This document shows, one piece after another, positions 1 through 6,990 of a stretch of 22,631 nt of DNA. The DNA comes from Bacillota bacterium. Lineage in GTDB: Bacteria > Bacillota > UBA994 > UBA5500. The DNA lies in NCBI GenBank assembly GCA_023436245.1, contig JAEZJZ010000032.1, forward strand, positions 1 through 22,631, in the 5' to 3' direction. A program made the position numbers and the translations under genes. The notes beneath the pieces are model-generated. The model did not search any database, had not been told where the DNA came from, and was given only the letters and a program-made list of their open reading frames with translations. The first letter of the stretch is position 1. Every line of letters begins with the position of its first letter.

Positions 1-74
1 CCACAGCATGCTGTGGTGCTACGACCCCAAGGAAATCGGGCTTTTGAACGATCTCGCATGCTGCGGGGTCTACG
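1..74 (+). repeat. GCATGC-centred palindromic repeats (two copies)
   Basis: A perfect 16-nt palindrome, CCACAGCATGCTGTGG, opens the window and is followed by CTACG at 19-23. A second copy has GCATGC at 56-61 and CTACG at 70-74, with only the right half of the stem evident. The same arrangement (GCATGC centre, then CTACG a few bases on) recurs near 6729 and near 9864-9921. The stretch CTACGGTGGG here is the exact reverse complement of CCCACCGTAG near 9859. This is seen in the sequence; calling it a REP-like dispersed family is inference. Confidence 0.5.
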
Positions 75-154
75 GTGGGCAAGAAAGTGATTCTCTACGC
101 GTTCTCGCGTGCAGTCCGTTGCCGCGAAGTTTGAAAGATGGCGCGGGAAGGCTG

Positions 155-183
155 ACCCCCATAAGGTACTTAGTTTCTCCGAA
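155..183 (+). promoter_or_regulatory. Probable SigI-type (autoregulatory) promoter of sigI
   Basis: ACCCCC at 155-160 and CGAA at 180-183 lie just upstream of the sigI start. Promoters recognised by Bacillus SigI are described with ACCCCC in the -35 region and CGAA in the -10 region, and sigI genes are commonly autoregulated. The 19-base gap between the two cores is a little long if only the cores are counted. The match is by eye, and no sigma-A promoter was obvious in the same stretch. Confidence 0.5.
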
Positions 184-206
184 TAAAGAAGCGAGGGGTG
201 AAGGCA

Positions 207-962
207 GTGGGCTTACTCTTCTCTTGGCGCGGCAGACAGATAGATGATCAGGCAGTCCTGCGGGCAAAGCAGGACAGCTTGGCGCGCGGAGATTTGATCG
301 CTGCTCACCGCGATTGGCTGCTGCGAGTCGTGGCTCGCGCCTGCCGCCGCTATGTCAGCGCGCAGGACGATGAGTTCTCGGTGGGATTGATGGCCTTTGA
401 TGAAGCAATTACCGCTTTTCGGGCGGACCGCTCGGCAGCTTTCTCCACCTTTGCCGAGCAGGTGATTCGCCGGCGGTTGATCGACTGGCAACGCAAGGAG
501 CAACAGAGGCCAGAACTGGCCTGGTCTGGCCTGCAGATAGCAGATGATGATACTCCCATCGCGGAACAAGTGACCACATCTGCCTCTTTGGTCGCCTTTC
601 AGTTGTCACAGGAGTCAGATGACAGACGAAGAGAGATTGAGCAGCTGACCGATGAGTTGTCGGTATACGGGATCAGCTTCAGTGAACTGGTGCAGGTCTC
701 GCCCAGGCACCGCGACGCGCGGGAAAGCGCAAAACAGGTAGCGCGCACATTGGCTGGTAGCGTCGAGCTACTCGCTAAGCTACGGCAAAGTAAGGGGCTT
801 CCGCTGAAGGAACTGGAGCAAGTGGCCACCGTTAGTCGCAAGACGTTGGAGCGTCAACGCAAGTACATCATTGCGCTGACTTTGGTCTTAACGGGGGATT
901 ATCCCCTGGTCAGGTCATTTGTGGAGTGGCCCAAGGGAGGTGATGGTCGTGGCCAAGCGTAA
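207..962 (+). CDS. sigI: RNA polymerase sigma factor SigI
   Basis: This is an alternative sigma factor of the sigma-70 SigI group, which in Bacillus and Clostridium responds to heat, envelope stress or extracellular polysaccharide and is held inactive by a membrane anti-sigma factor. The diagnostic part is region 2: a run around residues 55-97 reading DEFSVGLMAFDEAI, then FSTFAEQVIRRRLIDWQRK, which is typical of SigI. A C-terminal helix-turn-helix-like stretch (LKELEQVATVSRKTLERQRKY) fits DNA binding. The GTG at 207 is preferred over the GTG at 198 because GAGGGGTGA (193-201) then sits at proper ribosome-binding distance; it gives 251 residues, close to the family norm. The 3' end overlaps rsgI by 14 bases, so the two are probably translationally coupled. 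The SigI-type promoter at 155-183 suggests autoregulation. Confidence 0.9.
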   Translation: MGLLFSWRGRQIDDQAVLRAKQDSLARGDLIAAHRDWLLRVVARACRRYVSAQDDEFSVGLMAFDEAITAFRADRSAAFSTFAEQVIRRRLIDWQRKEQQRPELAWSGLQIADDDTPIAEQVTTSASLVAFQLSQESDDRRREIEQLTDELSVYGISFSELVQVSPRHRDARESAKQVARTLAGSVELLAKLRQSKGLPLKELEQVATVSRKTLERQRKYIIALTLVLTGDYPLVRSFVEWPKGGDGRGQA

Positions 963-2163
963 TCAGGCGATGGTAATGTCCGTGGATGAGCGGCAGATGA
1001 TTCTGCTTTGCCCCGACGGCTCCTGGAAGGCAGTACGACCAGAACCAGGGCGGGCCGTGGGCGACATCATTCGGCTCAGCAGTGTCAGCTGGAGCCGCCG
1101 CTGGAGTTCGTTGGTGGCAGCCATTTTAGTGATTGTCACGTTGGCAGCGACATCGATTATGCTTCCGGCCAAGCAGGCGCTGGCACATGTGTCGCTGGAT
1201 GGAATCCCGGGCGTCGATCTGGTGACCAACGGCCGGGGGACGGTGCTCGGCAGCACAGCCGGGACGCTCGCAGGGGAGTCACTCCTCGCCGGATTGGGTC
1301 TGCGTGGGCGCAGTCTGGCTGATGCTATCCAGGAGTTGCTGGGGAGAGCGGAGGAGCTCGGCTTACTGCCGGACGAGATGCAGGTGGTCTTGGTGGCTGT
1401 GACGCCAACGCAAGAGCGAATCAGTGATTCGGCCTTGCGCAGGTTGCATGCCCAGGCCGTCAAGGGCGTGCAGGCCGCCCTGCAAGCGGGAGATGCCGTG
1501 CCCGAGGTGGAGCAGTTGGTGGTTTCGCAGACGCTGCAGGTCGAAGCTAATGAACTGGGCTTGTCTGCCGGTCAGTATGCGCTTGCGTTAAAGGCGGTTG
1601 AAGCCGGAGTGCAGCTCGACCTGAATCAGGTAAAGGATGGTAACGTGGCGCAGGCGCTGCAAGCGCAGGGGCTCAACCCGGGGCAGATGATCAAGCAGCT
1701 GAAGCAGAACCAGAACCTAGATCAGCTAATGCAGAAAAATAAGGAAAAGCTGAAATCCGAAGATAAGCCTGCCAATAACCCAAAGGCCAGCGAGAAATCG
1801 TCTGGCGCAACTGGCAACTCCCCGGGTGGGACTCCGCAGGGCGGACCCGGCAAGGGGCAAGCAAAGCCGGCCAAGAACGCTCAGCAGACTGGAGCGGAGG
1901 ATAGGGCTGATGACGCCGCTGAAGGGCCCGGCGAAGATGAACAGACCAATCAGGACGGCGGCTCAACCGGGAACACGGGCAAGGACGACCAGGGGAATGA
2001 CTCCGGAAGAAGAGCGAAGGACGCAGATCAGGAAGAAGCGGGCAGCTCTGGACAGGAAGACGATCCTGCCGAGGATGATGCGCGCTCTTCTGGTCCAGAG
2101 GAAAAGCCTGCAGCCGATAATAGCGAGAATAGCAACAAGGGCGGAAATGGCAAGGGGAAATAG
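949..2163 (+). CDS. rsgI: Membrane anti-sigma-I factor, RsgI family
   Basis: The partner of SigI spans the membrane once. Residues 1-45 form the small cytoplasmic RsgI_N beta domain that binds the sigma factor (AMVMSVDERQMILLCPDGSW). Residues about 55-76 are a transmembrane helix. The extracytoplasmic part begins with HVSLDGIPGVDLVTNGRGTV, the equivalent of the conserved region that undergoes autocleavage in Clostridium RsgI proteins. The last third is low-complexity, very rich in Gly, Asn, Gln, Asp, Glu and Lys, and has no carbohydrate-binding module, so a cell-wall or ionic sensing role is only a guess. GTG at 949 is chosen because GGAGG at 936-940 is eight bases away; the ATG at 943 is too close to it and the TTG at 919 lies before it. 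The gene overlaps the end of sigI, and about 404 residues are encoded. Confidence 0.87.
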   Translation: MAKRNQAMVMSVDERQMILLCPDGSWKAVRPEPGRAVGDIIRLSSVSWSRRWSSLVAAILVIVTLAATSIMLPAKQALAHVSLDGIPGVDLVTNGRGTVLGSTAGTLAGESLLAGLGLRGRSLADAIQELLGRAEELGLLPDEMQVVLVAVTPTQERISDSALRRLHAQAVKGVQAALQAGDAVPEVEQLVVSQTLQVEANELGLSAGQYALALKAVEAGVQLDLNQVKDGNVAQALQAQGLNPGQMIKQLKQNQNLDQLMQKNKEKLKSEDKPANNPKASEKSSGATGNSPGGTPQGGPGKGQAKPAKNAQQTGAEDRADDAAEGPGEDEQTNQDGGSTGNTGKDDQGNDSGRRAKDADQEEAGSSGQEDDPAEDDARSSGPEEKPAADNSENSNKGGNGKGK

Positions 2164-2195
2164 ATAAGAGGACGAAGCGGTTGCAGAAAAAGATA

Positions 2196-2238
2196 AGCAG
2201 AGACGCTGAACGGGCACAGGCCAGTCAGCGTCTCTGCT
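2196..2238. terminator. Bidirectional terminator between rsgI and proS
   Basis: The arms AGCAGAGACGCTGA (2196-2209) and TCAGCGTCTCTGCT (2225-2238) pair perfectly over 14 bp with a 15-nt loop. On the minus strand the stem is followed by a T-rich run (complement of the A-rich stretch near 2186-2195), ideal for ending proS. On the plus strand it is followed by GCTTATTT. It sits between two convergent genes, so it most likely serves both. Confidence 0.8.
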
Positions 2239-2250
2239 GCTTATTTCCAG

Positions 2251-3951
2251 CTACCGAGTACGGCTGGCGCTCAGGTAGTCTACCACCTCGCCGAGCGGGA
2301 GCAATAGCTTTTCGGTTTGGTCGCGGCGCTTCACTTCCACCAGTCCCTGGCTGAGGTTCTTGCGTCCAACCACCAGCCGGTAGGGCAAGCCAATCAGGTC
2401 GGCATCATTGAACTTCACGCCTGCGGTGGCGTCGCGATCATCCCAGAGCGTGGCCACCCCGGCCGTGAGCAACTGCTGATAGATGGACTGCGAGGTCCGA
2501 ACGGTCTCCTCGTCCTTGCCGGCAGTCACCAGATAGACAGTGTAGGGAGCGATTGCATCGGGCCAAATGATGCCGAACTCGTCATGATGGGACTCCAGCA
2601 CGCAGGCTATCAGCCGCCCGATGCCGATGCCATAGCAGCCCATGATCAGAGGGTGGCTGACGCCGCTGGCGTCGTAGTACTCAGCTCGCATGGTCTGTGA
2701 GTACTTCGTTCCCAGCTTGAAGGTGTTGCCCATCTCGACCCCCCGCCGCTCCTGCAAGCTCCCAGAGCAATGCGGGCAGGGAAGACCTGCTGCCGCCCGC
2801 GCCAAATCCGCCCGGCAACTGACTGCGAAGTCACGACCGGGAACCACGTTCTTCAGGTGGTAGTCCACTTGATTCGCTCCGGCCACATACGCTTGCCCAG
2901 GCACTACAGAGAGGTCTACACAGACTCGCATACCCTGCAGGCCAACCGGTGAGATGAACCCGGTGGGTAGAGCGGCAGCCTGAGCCTCATCCTCATTTGC
3001 CATGCGCAGCTCAGCGCATCCCAATGCCTTGGCCAGCTTGCGTTCGTTGACTTGCAGGTCACCCCTGATCACCACCAAGACTAACCCTGCACCTGTTTGG
3101 TAGGCGAGTGTCTTCAGGATGTCCTCGGATTGGACTCCCAGGAAATCAGCTACCTGCTTGATGTCCTTCTGACCGGGAGTGTACACCGGGACCGGCCCTC
3201 CACCGCAGTCAGAGTCACTGGTCAGTTCGGGACGGCAAATCTCCGCCACCTCCTGGTTGGCGGCATAGCCACAGGCGGGACAGACCAGCAGCGTGTCCTC
3301 GCCGGTGGGCGTGACCAGCATGAACTCGTCTGCTCCGCTGCCACCCATCATGCCGTTGTCCGAGCGTACCTGCAATGCCTCAAGGCCGCAGCGCCGAAAA
3401 ATGCGGTGGTACGCTGCCACCACCTCTGTATAGTAGCTATCCAAGTCGGCTTCGTCCGCATGAAAGCTGTAGGCGTCTTTCATGGTGAACTCGCGCGTGC
3501 GAATCAGTCCTGCCCGCGGTCTTGGTTCGTCGCGGAATTTCGTCTGAATCTGATAGAGCAGACAGGGAAGCTGCCGGTAGCTGCTGATCTCCCTGCGCGC
3601 CAAGTCCGTGACCACTTCTTCATGCGTCATCCCTAGCACCATGTCCCGCCCGCTGCGATCCGTAAGGCGCGCGAGCTCCGGCCCAACCTGCTGCCAGCGA
3701 CCGCTTTCCTGCCACAGATCGGCCGGCTGCACCACCGGCATGCTGATTTCCTGTCCACCGATGCTGTCCATTTCCTCTCGGATGATTTGCTGCACCTTCT
3801 GCGTCGCTCGTTGCAGCAGCGGCAGGGAAGAGTAGATTCCCGCGGCAAGTTTGCGGGCTAGCCCAGCCCGAATCAGCAGCTCGTGGCTGACGCATTCCGC
3901 ATCAGCAGGCACATCCCGCAGGGTGCGGCCGAACAGCTTGGACATGCGCAT
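2251..3951 (-). CDS. proS: Prolyl-tRNA synthetase (bacterial type)
   Basis: This cytoplasmic class II aminoacyl-tRNA synthetase charges tRNA-Pro with proline. The 566-residue protein starts MRMSKLFGRTLRDVPADAE, the usual ProS opening, followed by AGIYSSLPL and the motif 2 region TKFRDEPRPRAGLIRTREF. A central insertion between motifs 2 and 3 is the YbaK-like editing domain of the bacterial type (VYTPGQKDIKQVADFLG onward). Motif 3 is GCYGIGIGRL, and a C-terminal anticodon-binding domain ends the protein. The open frame extends 74 codons further upstream, but that extension is unlike ProS and would run through the promoter; the ATG at 3949-3951 follows a GGGGGA-rich site. No T-box leader is visible in the short 5' region, so regulation by uncharged tRNA is not supported. 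The gene is convergent with rsgI and divergent from the helicase gene. Confidence 0.96.
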   Translation of the reverse strand: MRMSKLFGRTLRDVPADAECVSHELLIRAGLARKLAAGIYSSLPLLQRATQKVQQIIREEMDSIGGQEISMPVVQPADLWQESGRWQQVGPELARLTDRSGRDMVLGMTHEEVVTDLARREISSYRQLPCLLYQIQTKFRDEPRPRAGLIRTREFTMKDAYSFHADEADLDSYYTEVVAAYHRIFRRCGLEALQVRSDNGMMGGSGADEFMLVTPTGEDTLLVCPACGYAANQEVAEICRPELTSDSDCGGGPVPVYTPGQKDIKQVADFLGVQSEDILKTLAYQTGAGLVLVVIRGDLQVNERKLAKALGCAELRMANEDEAQAAALPTGFISPVGLQGMRVCVDLSVVPGQAYVAGANQVDYHLKNVVPGRDFAVSCRADLARAAAGLPCPHCSGSLQERRGVEMGNTFKLGTKYSQTMRAEYYDASGVSHPLIMGCYGIGIGRLIACVLESHHDEFGIIWPDAIAPYTVYLVTAGKDEETVRTSQSIYQQLLTAGVATLWDDRDATAGVKFNDADLIGLPYRLVVGRKNLSQGLVEVKRRDQTEKLLLPLGEVVDYLSASRTR

Positions 3952-3987
3952 AAGTAGACATCCCCCATCCAGTGGTATATTCCCTAG

Positions 3988-4017
3988 ATTATATTGATCG
4001 GTGGTAATGCTTGTCAA
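3988..4017 (-). promoter_or_regulatory. Sigma-A promoter of proS
   Basis: Read on the minus strand, TTGACA (4017-4012) is followed after 18 bases by TATAAT (3993-3988). Both hexamers are perfect consensus. The ATG of proS lies about 37 bases below the -10 box, leaving room only for a short leader. Confidence 0.85.
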
Positions 4018-4141
4018 TGGCGGCCCTGCACATGCAGATCTATCCAAATTGCGGCTCTTCCAAGGAGGAACATGGCACATTGTGGAGAAATGAGTCGATG
4101 TAGTGTCGCGGCCCAGGGCGCCGCTCGATGGAGGTATTCTG

Positions 4142-6607
4142 ATGCAGCTGAACATGGAACAGAAGAAGCTCATTCAGGCTAAGCCGACCGGCCACTCGCT
4201 GATCAGAGGCGTTGCCGGGTCAGGCAAGACGACGGTGGCTGTGCACCGGGCGGAGTTCCTGTTGAACCACTATTGCATCGATGACAGCGATTGCATCCTG
4301 TTGGTTACTTACAACAGAACGTTGGTGAAGTATCTTCGCCATCTCTATGAGAAGATCGACGCTGACCGCGATGTCGGCAATCTCAGCCTCTTCGCGTCCT
4401 GCTCCGGAGGCAAGGTGGATCGAGTGCACATTGCCACTGTCGACAGCCTAATGATGGATAGTTGGCGCGAGGCATCTGTCGGCAGGAAATGCTCGGCCAA
4501 GCTGCTGTTTCAGAATGGCCAGAAATACCGCATCCTGAAGTTGGCGTTGGCAGAGGTGAGCAAGCGCTTTCCGAAGGCCTCGTTAATTGATCAGCGTTCG
4601 GCAAGTTTTCTCTTGGATGAAATCGACTGGATTAAGTCATGCAATTACTCTGAACTCTCCGAATACCAGAATGCAGATCGCCTTGGCAGAATGAGTCGAC
4701 AGATGAATGAAGGGCCGCAGCGCCTGATGAAGAACTCGGAGACGCGACTAGCCATCTTCGAGCTGATGCAACTCTACGATCGCAAGCTCTCTCAGGAGGG
4801 TTTGCTCGATCAGAAAACCATGGCCATGCTAGTATTGTCCGAGGCCAAGAGGCGCCCCTCTCCTACCTATACTCACATCATAGTGGATGAAAGTCAGGAC
4901 CTGACCAGGGTGCAGTTGGAGTATCTGCAGACGCTATACCGCGAGAAGGATTACTCCAGTTTCGTCTTCATAGCTGATACTGCTCAGAGCATCTATACCC
5001 ATTCTTGGCTCGTCAAAGGACGCAGTTTTGCCAGCATCGGATTCGATATGACCGGCAAGAGCAGCGCCCTTAGCAAGAATTATCGTACCACAACCCAAAT
5101 TGCCGAGGCCGCCTATAGCCTGATTGCGGAAGACGCAGCCATTGTTGACGACGAGCACTTCGTGCGGCCCGCACTGATCGATCGACAGGGCTCATATCCG
5201 GTATGTCGTTGCTTCCGAACCGCCGAGGCGGAAGCGAGCTTTATTGCACAGGAGATATCATCAGCCCTCTTGGGAGAGTATCAGCCTCAAGACATGGTAG
5301 TCATCGCTCGGCTGAGGCGCCAACTGGAGTCCGTAGCTGAGGTCCTCCATCAGAAAGGGGTGGAGACTCAGTTCCTGAATGGAGACGATGGCACGTTTGA
5401 GGCTGGAAAAGTCGGGCTTCTGACCATGCACTCAATCAAGGGCCTAGAGTCGCGCGTCGTCTTCATCGTCGGTCTAAACCAGGGCCTCGTTCCGTATCTG
5501 TCTTATCAGGATCGCGATGACCAGGAGGCGCAGGAGATCACAGAGAAGAAGCTGCTCTACGTGGGCATGACTCGTGCTTCGGAGAGGCTATACCTGTCCA
5601 GCAGTGGCAAGACCTCCAAGTTCGTCCGCCAAATAGACCCCAGGTACCTGCGTCTGACCAGCGAGGCACGTTTCAGTGCTTTCCGACCAGTTCGGTTTGA
5701 GAACTACCTGCTTGCAGACCAAGTGGACAATGTCTATGGCAAAGAAGAACAGGTGCGTCAGTGGGCGATTCGGGAGTTGCTGGAGAGATACAAATTTCCG
5801 GTCAAGATGCTGTCGGTGGAGTTCAAGGTGAACTGTTTCTCGCAGGTTGGTTTGGTCGACATCTGCGTTTCCATCTATCGTAACGGACAGTGGCTACCAT
5901 TCATTTTGGTTGAGACAAAAGCATATGGCAGTGGATTGGATGAAGGCTTCCGGCAGTTGCAGAGTTACCTGGCCAACTGTCCCTCTGCTCAATACGGAGT
6001 AGTGACAGACGGTAATGAAGTCATGATAGTGGATAGAGAGCTTCGTATGGTGGATGACATCCCTGCATTCGACCGCAATATGCTGCCCTCTACCCTTGAA
6101 CAGTTTGAGTACCATTGTCTGCGCCGGGGGCAGGTCTATCGCATGGTTCGCGATGGTGAACTACCCTATGAGCTTTCGGTGCAGGGTCCTGACGGAGTAG
6201 AAGAGTACGACCGGAGTGGATTATCTGGAGTACCATTGTATCGCAGCATCGCGGCTGGCGAGCCGATTCACATGCAGGATCAGGCTGAGGAGCATTTGCA
6301 ATTGCCCAAAGACTGGACTGAAGACTTGGGCAGGTGCTACCTGCTGCAGGTTAAGGGCGACAGCATGATCGGTGCCGGAATAGATGATGGAGACCTTGTG
6401 CTGATGCAGCAACAGCCCACTGCCAACAACCGTGACATCGTTGCTGTTGCCTTGGACACTGAGGCAACGCTCAAACGGTTGATGCGCATGGGTGATACCG
6501 TGTTGCTGATTCCAGAGAACGAGAAATATGAGCCAATTCACGTTGCTTCAGATCAGGCCGTCATTCTGGGGGTGGCCCGAGGGCTAATTAGGAAGCTGGA
6601 GGATTAG
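4142..6607 (+). CDS. SF1 helicase - HSDR_N nuclease-like - LexA/S24 peptidase fusion
   Basis: This 821-residue protein has three parts. Residues about 1-500 are a UvrD/Rep-type superfamily 1 helicase: Walker A GVAGSGKTT (23-31), Walker B VDESQDLT (248-255), TMHSIKGLE (428-436) and LLYVGMTRA (471-479). Residues about 535-640 resemble the HSDR_N nuclease domain of type I restriction enzymes, with Glu560, Asp573 and the Glu591-Thr-Lys593 motif of a PD-(D/E)XK fold, then SAQYGVVTDG. Residues about 695-821 match the LexA/UmuD (S24) self-cleaving domain: Ala705-Gly706 in SIAAGEPIH, Ser741 in VKGDSM, and Lys778 in ATLKRL, the Ser-Lys spacing of 37 being that of E. coli LexA. There is no helix-turn-helix, so it is not a repressor. 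The ATG at 4142 has GGAGG seven bases upstream. A DNA repair or defence role with damage-induced self-cleavage is inferred. The gene stands alone between proS and spoIID. Confidence 0.88.
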   Translation: MQLNMEQKKLIQAKPTGHSLIRGVAGSGKTTVAVHRAEFLLNHYCIDDSDCILLVTYNRTLVKYLRHLYEKIDADRDVGNLSLFASCSGGKVDRVHIATVDSLMMDSWREASVGRKCSAKLLFQNGQKYRILKLALAEVSKRFPKASLIDQRSASFLLDEIDWIKSCNYSELSEYQNADRLGRMSRQMNEGPQRLMKNSETRLAIFELMQLYDRKLSQEGLLDQKTMAMLVLSEAKRRPSPTYTHIIVDESQDLTRVQLEYLQTLYREKDYSSFVFIADTAQSIYTHSWLVKGRSFASIGFDMTGKSSALSKNYRTTTQIAEAAYSLIAEDAAIVDDEHFVRPALIDRQGSYPVCRCFRTAEAEASFIAQEISSALLGEYQPQDMVVIARLRRQLESVAEVLHQKGVETQFLNGDDGTFEAGKVGLLTMHSIKGLESRVVFIVGLNQGLVPYLSYQDRDDQEAQEITEKKLLYVGMTRASERLYLSSSGKTSKFVRQIDPRYLRLTSEARFSAFRPVRFENYLLADQVDNVYGKEEQVRQWAIRELLERYKFPVKMLSVEFKVNCFSQVGLVDICVSIYRNGQWLPFILVETKAYGSGLDEGFRQLQSYLANCPSAQYGVVTDGNEVMIVDRELRMVDDIPAFDRNMLPSTLEQFEYHCLRRGQVYRMVRDGELPYELSVQGPDGVEEYDRSGLSGVPLYRSIAAGEPIHMQDQAEEHLQLPKDWTEDLGRCYLLQVKGDSMIGAGIDDGDLVLMQQQPTANNRDIVAVALDTEATLKRLMRMGDTVLLIPENEKYEPIHVASDQAVILGVARGLIRKLED

Positions 6608-6650
6608 GCAGAAAGCGGGGGCTGTCGCAATAGCACCCCATGAATAGCGC

Positions 6651-6678
6651 AAGAGAGATGACGGTTGTCGTCTCTCTT
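6651..6678 (+). terminator. Hairpin downstream of the helicase-LexA gene
   Basis: AAGAGAGATGAC (6651-6662) and GTCGTCTCTCTT (6667-6678) form a 12-bp stem with one G-T pair around a GGTT loop. It is followed by GTGTTTGAG, a weak T tract, so termination may be imperfect. It lies 43 bases after the stop codon. Confidence 0.55.
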
Positions 6679-6728
6679 GTGTTTGAGTGCACAAGTGCTG
6701 TCCACAGGTTGCGGTGTAGCCTAAGCAC

Positions 6729-6753
6729 GGGTCGCATGCATGCGACCCCTACG
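6729..6753 (+). repeat. GCATGC palindromic repeat with CTACG tail
   Basis: GGGTCGCATGCATGCGACCC (6729-6748) is a perfect 20-nt palindrome immediately followed by CTACG (6749-6753). It shares the centre and tail with the copies at 1-74 and 9864-9921. It lies in the 383-base gene-free gap between the helicase-LexA gene and spoIID. Confidence 0.55.
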
Positions 6754-6778
6754 AGCGAGCGGAGTATGCGTACACCAT

Positions 6779-6867
6779 CGTAGGGCGCCGTGCCTGCTGC
6801 GCTTGCGCCATTGCTTCTTTAGCGTGCAGCACCGATTAGCGGTGCTGCGACATGCACGGCGCCTTAC
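6779..6867. repeat. Nested inverted-repeat element
   Basis: The outer arms GTAGGGCGCCGTGC (6780-6793) and GCACGGCGCCTTAC (6854-6867) pair over 14 positions with one G-T pair. Inside them GCAGCACCG (6826-6834) and CGGTGCTGC (6840-6848) form a second perfect hairpin with a 5-nt loop. The roughly 90-base unit starts with CGTAG, the reverse complement of the CTACG tail of the neighbouring palindrome. It encodes no convincing protein. It could be a small non-autonomous repeat or a folded transcript; which one is not known. Confidence 0.5.
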
Positions 6868-6990
6868 ACGTTACCACACATCCAGCCGGCAAAATCGCTG
6901 GGCATCCTGCAGTACCCACTAATTGCTCCCGGCAGGACAATCGGCCGTCTCCGTCGAAGTAGCTCTAGATTTGGCGAAGGAGGTCGCAAC

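Noticed and set aside
3951..4141. Possible T-box leader or LexA box in the proS/helicase divergent region
   Set aside because: No TGGNACCGCG-type T-box motif and no GAAC-N4-GTTC type operator were found; CTGCACATGCAG at 4027-4038 is only a weak 5-bp inverted repeat.
3952..4173. N-terminal 74-codon extension of the proS frame
   Set aside because: It overlaps the perfect sigma-A promoter of proS and bears no resemblance to ProS, whose normal start is MRMSKLFGRTLRD.
6740..6922. 60-codon open frame in the spoIID upstream gap
   Set aside because: It is rich in Arg, His and Cys, crosses the palindromic repeats and has no ribosome binding site, so it is not a gene.
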